This document shows, in pieces, positions 5,507-7,806 of a stretch of 7,806 nt of DNA; within the stretch, counting starts at the first letter, position 1, and the number at the start of each line of letters is the position of its first letter. This DNA is from JBAYNS01 sp041678625 (lineage in GTDB: Bacteria; Patescibacteriota; Gracilibacteria; Peribacterales; Peribacteraceae): positions 1-7,806 of the forward strand of contig JBAYNS010000048.1 in the NCBI GenBank assembly GCA_041678625.1. Direction: 5' to 3'. The position numbers and the translations under genes were made by a program. Below the pieces are notes generated by a model. That model saw only the letters and a list, made by a program, of their open reading frames with translations. It had not been told where the DNA came from and did not search any database.

Positions 5507-6331
5507 TCATTTCCGCCACGGGGTTGAATCCCGTTCCAAATTCTCGGGAAAATTCCGTGGAATGAGTGTGCCATCCTTCCTTTCCAACACGGCAAAGACG
5601 CTGACGCCTCTACGATATGGCTTTGCTCTCTTCTTGAGGACCCGTTCGAGTCGGCGGCTTTCGCCAGCGAATATTGTGTAGAAAAGCGTGTTAATGGGTT
5701 TAGGAGGCAGAGAAAGATCCGTTTGCGCACCACCCAGCGATTTGCGGGATATCCGGCTCATCCATCGTGCTATTTTCACCGAAGGATAAAGTCGGGCGTT
5801 GCAGTACGAGGTCAGGAGTTCCTTTACGGGGAGGCCTTCCCACAGAAGTTGCAGGCGCCGGAGCGTGTAGCGACGGTAGTGATCGAAGCCGCGGTCGTGT
5901 ATTCCCCACAAGGCCGGGTCCCCGGTTGCCATAATGAAGAGGTATGCCCCCGGTTTCATGGCGGCAAGAATTTCCGATACAAATCGAAAATCATCTTCAA
6001 TGTGTTCGAGCACATCCATAATGAGCACGCCATCTGCATCTGCAATTTCCGGTACATCCTGCGGTGCGTATCCGGTGCGGAACTCCGTCTTCGGAAAGTG
6101 TTGCTTCGCACTCTTAATTGCTTCTGGCATCGGATCAATACCGATCATGCGGTACTCAGTTGCGAGCGCGGCGGTATTCCCGCCCGTGCCGCAACCCACA
6201 TCAACAATCAGATGTTTTCCATCTGGCTCAATCAATGCATGCAGAAGCCTGCGTAGTATTGTGCGGCGCCCCCGGAACCACCAGTGGCGTTCTTCAAGCG
6301 CGGCGTGGAGGGCAAACTGAGGGAGATCCAT
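5507..6331 (-). CDS. Class I SAM-dependent methyltransferase, unknown substrate
   Basis: 274 residues. An N-terminal helix carries the ERHWWFRGRR signature (14-23) common in methyltransferases next to polyprenyl-phosphate glycosyltransferases. Then come motif I VDVGCGTGGNT (43-53; SAM loop), GIDPMPEAI (64-72; D66 likely binds the ribose), LIMDVLEHIEDD (103-114; motif with the His typical of this group), MKPGAYLFI (125-133) and HYRRYT (151-156), a stretch I recall in this subfamily. The last 100 residues are basic and rich in R and K, with no obvious membrane helix. No signal peptide is seen, so it acts in the cytoplasm. It lies between the DPM-like glycosyltransferase and the deacetylase, so a lipid-linked or nucleotide sugar is a reasonable acceptor, but it could also be a biosynthetic methylase for a lipid carrier. 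The start ATG at 6331 precedes the conserved region by 13 residues; no Shine-Dalgarno or well-placed -10 is seen, so it is probably co-transcribed. The stop is TGA. It is not similar to the 796-1668 methyltransferase beyond the SAM fold. Confidence 0.87.
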   Translation of the reverse strand: MDLPQFALHAALEERHWWFRGRRTILRRLLHALIEPDGKHLIVDVGCGTGGNTAALATEYRMIGIDPMPEAIKSAKQHFPKTEFRTGYAPQDVPEIADADGVLIMDVLEHIEDDFRFVSEILAAMKPGAYLFIMATGDPALWGIHDRGFDHYRRYTLRRLQLLWEGLPVKELLTSYCNARLYPSVKIARWMSRISRKSLGGAQTDLSLPPKPINTLFYTIFAGESRRLERVLKKRAKPYRRGVSVFAVLERKDGTLIPRNFPENLERDSTPWRK

Positions 6332-6369
6332 AGAGCGACTGCACGCTAAGTGTTTGGCACAGAAAGATC

Positions 6370-6400
6370 AAGCAGGCTTTGCTGCTTTCAGGCGCAGCCT
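6370..6400 (-). terminator. Two tandem small hairpins after the GT2 gene
   Basis: Read on the minus strand, AGGC-TGC-GCCT (6400 to 6390) begins in the GT2 stop codon. It is followed by AAGCAG-CAAAGC-CTGCTT (6387 to 6370), then a T-rich but broken stretch. They lie in the 67-base gap before the methyltransferase gene. The stems are short and there is no continuous T run, so this is at best a partial terminator or an mRNA-processing or stability element within the group. Confidence 0.22.
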
Positions 6401-7160
6401 AAGACAGATGTGTTATCCCCATGAGCTTTTTCGCACGGAGCCATTCCATTCGCACAATCTGCATACCGTATTGCATGCACCGCTTTAGAAGTATCCGTAC
6501 GGTCGGTGCGGTTTTTGATTCCCCACTACGGCGTTCTGCGCATACATATGGCACTTCCGTGATGCGATATCCCAAAAGCTTTGCGCGAACGATCAGGTCA
6601 ATAAAATACTCCCCGTAATCCCCATGCAGAGTGATGCGTTCCAGTACCTCTCTCCGCACCGCAATGAATCCGCTGGTGTAATCACGGAAAGACGGGAAGA
6701 GCAGTAAGCGCATTATGGTGCATCCTACACTGCTCAGTATCACAGCCATTGTTGATTCATTTGAAGCACTGGCGGTTTTTTGTTTGCCACCAGCCACAAA
6801 GCGCGATCCCACTGCGATGTCGTACCCATCAGAAATTCTCTGTAACAATTCCGGGATAACTTCTGTAGGCATGGAAAAATCACAATCCATCCATACGATG
6901 ATCGATCCCTGGGCAAGCTCAATGCCACGACGCAAACTCTTGGTGAGCCCTCTATCAGTCATGCGGCGTTCCAACCGGACACGGGGGTTTGTTTGCGCAA
7001 GTTCTTCCACGGTACGCCATGTTCCATCGGGGGAATTATCGTCTATTACAAGAATCTCATGGGTTTCATGTATTGCTTTATCAATCGCTTGAATAAGCGG
7101 AGCAATATTCCCATTTTCGTTATAGGTGGGCAGAATGATGGAGACCGTTGATCGAGACAT
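6399..7160 (-). CDS. GT2 glycosyltransferase, dolichyl/polyprenyl-phosphate mannose synthase-like (DPM/ArnC type)
   Basis: 253 residues, a GT-A fold inverting transferase of the family that loads a sugar from a nucleotide donor onto a polyprenyl phosphate at the cytoplasmic membrane face. Seen: ILPTYNENGNI (9-19), LVIDDNSPDGTW (37-48), the loop RGLTKSLRRGI (70-80), the metal-binding MDCDFS (91-96; relatives usually have MDADLS), VGSRFVAGG (117-125), DYTSGFIAVRR (160-170) and RRSGESKT (210-217), equivalent to the R-x-x-GxSK motif. A mildly hydrophobic stretch (137-156) belongs to the fold and is probably not membrane-spanning. There is no C-terminal GtrA domain and no pair of membrane helices, unlike ArnC or GtrB, so membrane contact must be peripheral. 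The ATG at 7160 is only 2 bases after the stop of the aminotransferase gene with no Shine-Dalgarno, so translation is probably coupled. The stop is TAG. Donor sugar unknown; the amino sugar made by the upstream gene is a candidate. Confidence 0.9.
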   Translation of the reverse strand: MSRSTVSIILPTYNENGNIAPLIQAIDKAIHETHEILVIDDNSPDGTWRTVEELAQTNPRVRLERRMTDRGLTKSLRRGIELAQGSIIVWMDCDFSMPTEVIPELLQRISDGYDIAVGSRFVAGGKQKTASASNESTMAVILSSVGCTIMRLLLFPSFRDYTSGFIAVRREVLERITLHGDYGEYFIDLIVRAKLLGYRITEVPYVCAERRSGESKTAPTVRILLKRCMQYGMQIVRMEWLRAKKLMGITHLS

Positions 7161-7162
7161 AA

Positions 7163-7806
7163 TTATGCGGAAGTATGGGATGCGATATCAGCAAGAGCAT
7201 CGCATACCTGATTAATTTGCACATCGGTAATAGCCAGGCCGGATGGCAGGTACAATCCGCGTTTGGCAATATTTTCAGTCATAGGGAACTGCTCTTGTGT
7301 CGGATGTTTTTGGAATACGGCCGGTTGACTATGACATGGCAAAAAGAAATCACGCGTGTCGATTCCTTTTTCCCTCAATTTCTCGTGCAACGCATCGCGG
7401 CTCATGCCGAAAGCATCTTCCACCAGCACCGCGTACATCCAGTACACGTTGTGCGCATATTCTTTGGTGATTGGCAGGCGCAATCCGGGCACCTTCTTCA
7501 GTCTCTGGTTATACAGATCTGCCATATGCTTCTTGGTGTTCAGAAATTCTGCCAGATGCTCCAGTTGTCCTAATCCCAATGCAGCCTGCATATTTGTCAT
7601 TCTGTAGTTGTAGCCGATGCGTTCATGCAGAAACCGTTGTTTTGGAGAATGAGAAAGATCTTTGAGTGCTCGTGCAGACTCGGCAAGTCGATCATCGGAA
7701 GTGCACACGATTCCGCCTTCACCTGTGGTAATAATTTTATTTCCGTAAAAACTGAAGGCGTTGATCGTTCCCATAGAACCGCACATGTGTCCGCGGTATG
7801 TTGCAC
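7163..7806 (-). CDS. DegT/DnrJ/EryC1 family PLP aminotransferase, sugar 4-amination type, 5' end cut off by the window
   Basis: 213 C-terminal residues of a family usually about 370-390 long; the frame stays open to base 7806, so the methionine at 7786 is internal. The enzyme moves an amino group from glutamate to a keto group of a nucleotide sugar using pyridoxal phosphate. Seen: ATYRGH at the window edge, then FSFYGNKIITTGEGG (17-31 of the visible part), where K23 is the PLP-binding lysine, followed by GYNYRMTNMQAALGLGQLE, a dimer and substrate-site block, and IDTRDFFLPCHSQPA, similar to perosamine-synthase-like members. The SFYGNK form resembles GDP-perosamine synthase and related 4-aminotransferases more than PseC, which usually has a His-rich FSFHPVK version. 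It is followed after 2 bases by the GT2 gene, so the two are coupled. The stop is TAA. The fold and cofactor are sure; which keto-sugar is aminated is not. Confidence 0.92.
   Translation of the reverse strand, partial: ATYRGHMCGSMGTINAFSFYGNKIITTGEGGIVCTSDDRLAESARALKDLSHSPKQRFLHERIGYNYRMTNMQAALGLGQLEHLAEFLNTKKHMADLYNQRLKKVPGLRLPITKEYAHNVYWMYAVLVEDAFGMSRDALHEKLREKGIDTRDFFLPCHSQPAVFQKHPTQEQFPMTENIAKRGLYLPSGLAITDVQINQVCDALADIASHTSA

Noticed and set aside
5723..6256. A 177-codon plus-strand open frame
   Set aside because: Antisense to the class I methyltransferase at 5507-6331, with no recognisable domain and skewed composition.
1..7806. Alternative genetic code with TGA read as an amino acid (as in some candidate phyla)
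   Set aside because: TGA ends the cytidylyltransferase, the epimerase and the class I methyltransferase at the expected family lengths, and none is needed inside a gene.
1..7806. Mobile element, CRISPR array, tRNA or phage remnant
   Set aside because: I saw no transposase or integrase motif, no regularly spaced repeats and no tRNA-like cloverleaf on either strand; repeats found are only 4-6 base arms.

Overview
The window is a dense surface-glycan (O-antigen, capsule or glycoprotein sugar) biosynthesis locus. It holds eight protein genes and no gap longer than about 100 bases. I see no RNA gene, mobile element, CRISPR array or phage gene. Both ends cut through a gene.

Layout from left to right. 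(1) Bases 1-2472, minus strand, read right to left: an SpsF-type cytidylyltransferase, a SAM methyltransferase with an unusual N-terminal region, and a PseB-type UDP-GlcNAc 4,6-dehydratase cut by the left edge. This looks like part of a route to a CMP-activated, pseudaminic-acid-like sugar that may be methylated. (2) Bases 2574-4749, plus strand: a GT-B glycosyltransferase (GT4-like) overlapping by 8 bases a close relative of CDP-paratose 2-epimerase (RfbE/Tyv). This suggests CDP-tyvelose or a related dideoxyhexose and possibly the enzyme that attaches it. (3) Bases 4733-7806, minus strand, read right to left: a DegT/DnrJ/EryC1 aminotransferase (cut by the right edge), a DPM-like GT2 glycosyltransferase, a second SAM methyltransferase and a CE4 polysaccharide deacetylase without a signal peptide. 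The set aminotransferase, polyprenyl-phosphate-type transferase and cytoplasmic deacetylase resembles the ArnB-ArnC-ArnD logic of aminoarabinose lipid synthesis, with a methyltransferase added. That comparison is inference.

Organism: a bacterium using the standard code, since TGA ends several genes and is not read as an amino acid. Most starts have no Shine-Dalgarno sequence. At least three unit-leading genes have a -10-like hexamer 6-7 bases before the ATG, which suggests leaderless mRNAs. Weak Shine-Dalgarno use, compact packing and this mix of CE4, DPM-like and class I methyltransferase genes would fit a candidate-phylum (Patescibacteria/CPR-like, for example Peregrinibacteria-like) genome, but this placement is a low-confidence guess.

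How the genes work together: three nucleotide-sugar branches (4,6-dehydration of UDP-GlcNAc and CMP activation; 2-epimerisation of a CDP-dideoxyhexose; 4-amination of a keto-sugar) would feed two glycosyltransferases, with two methyltransferases and one deacetylase as decorating enzymes. The remaining enzymes of each pathway should lie outside the window.
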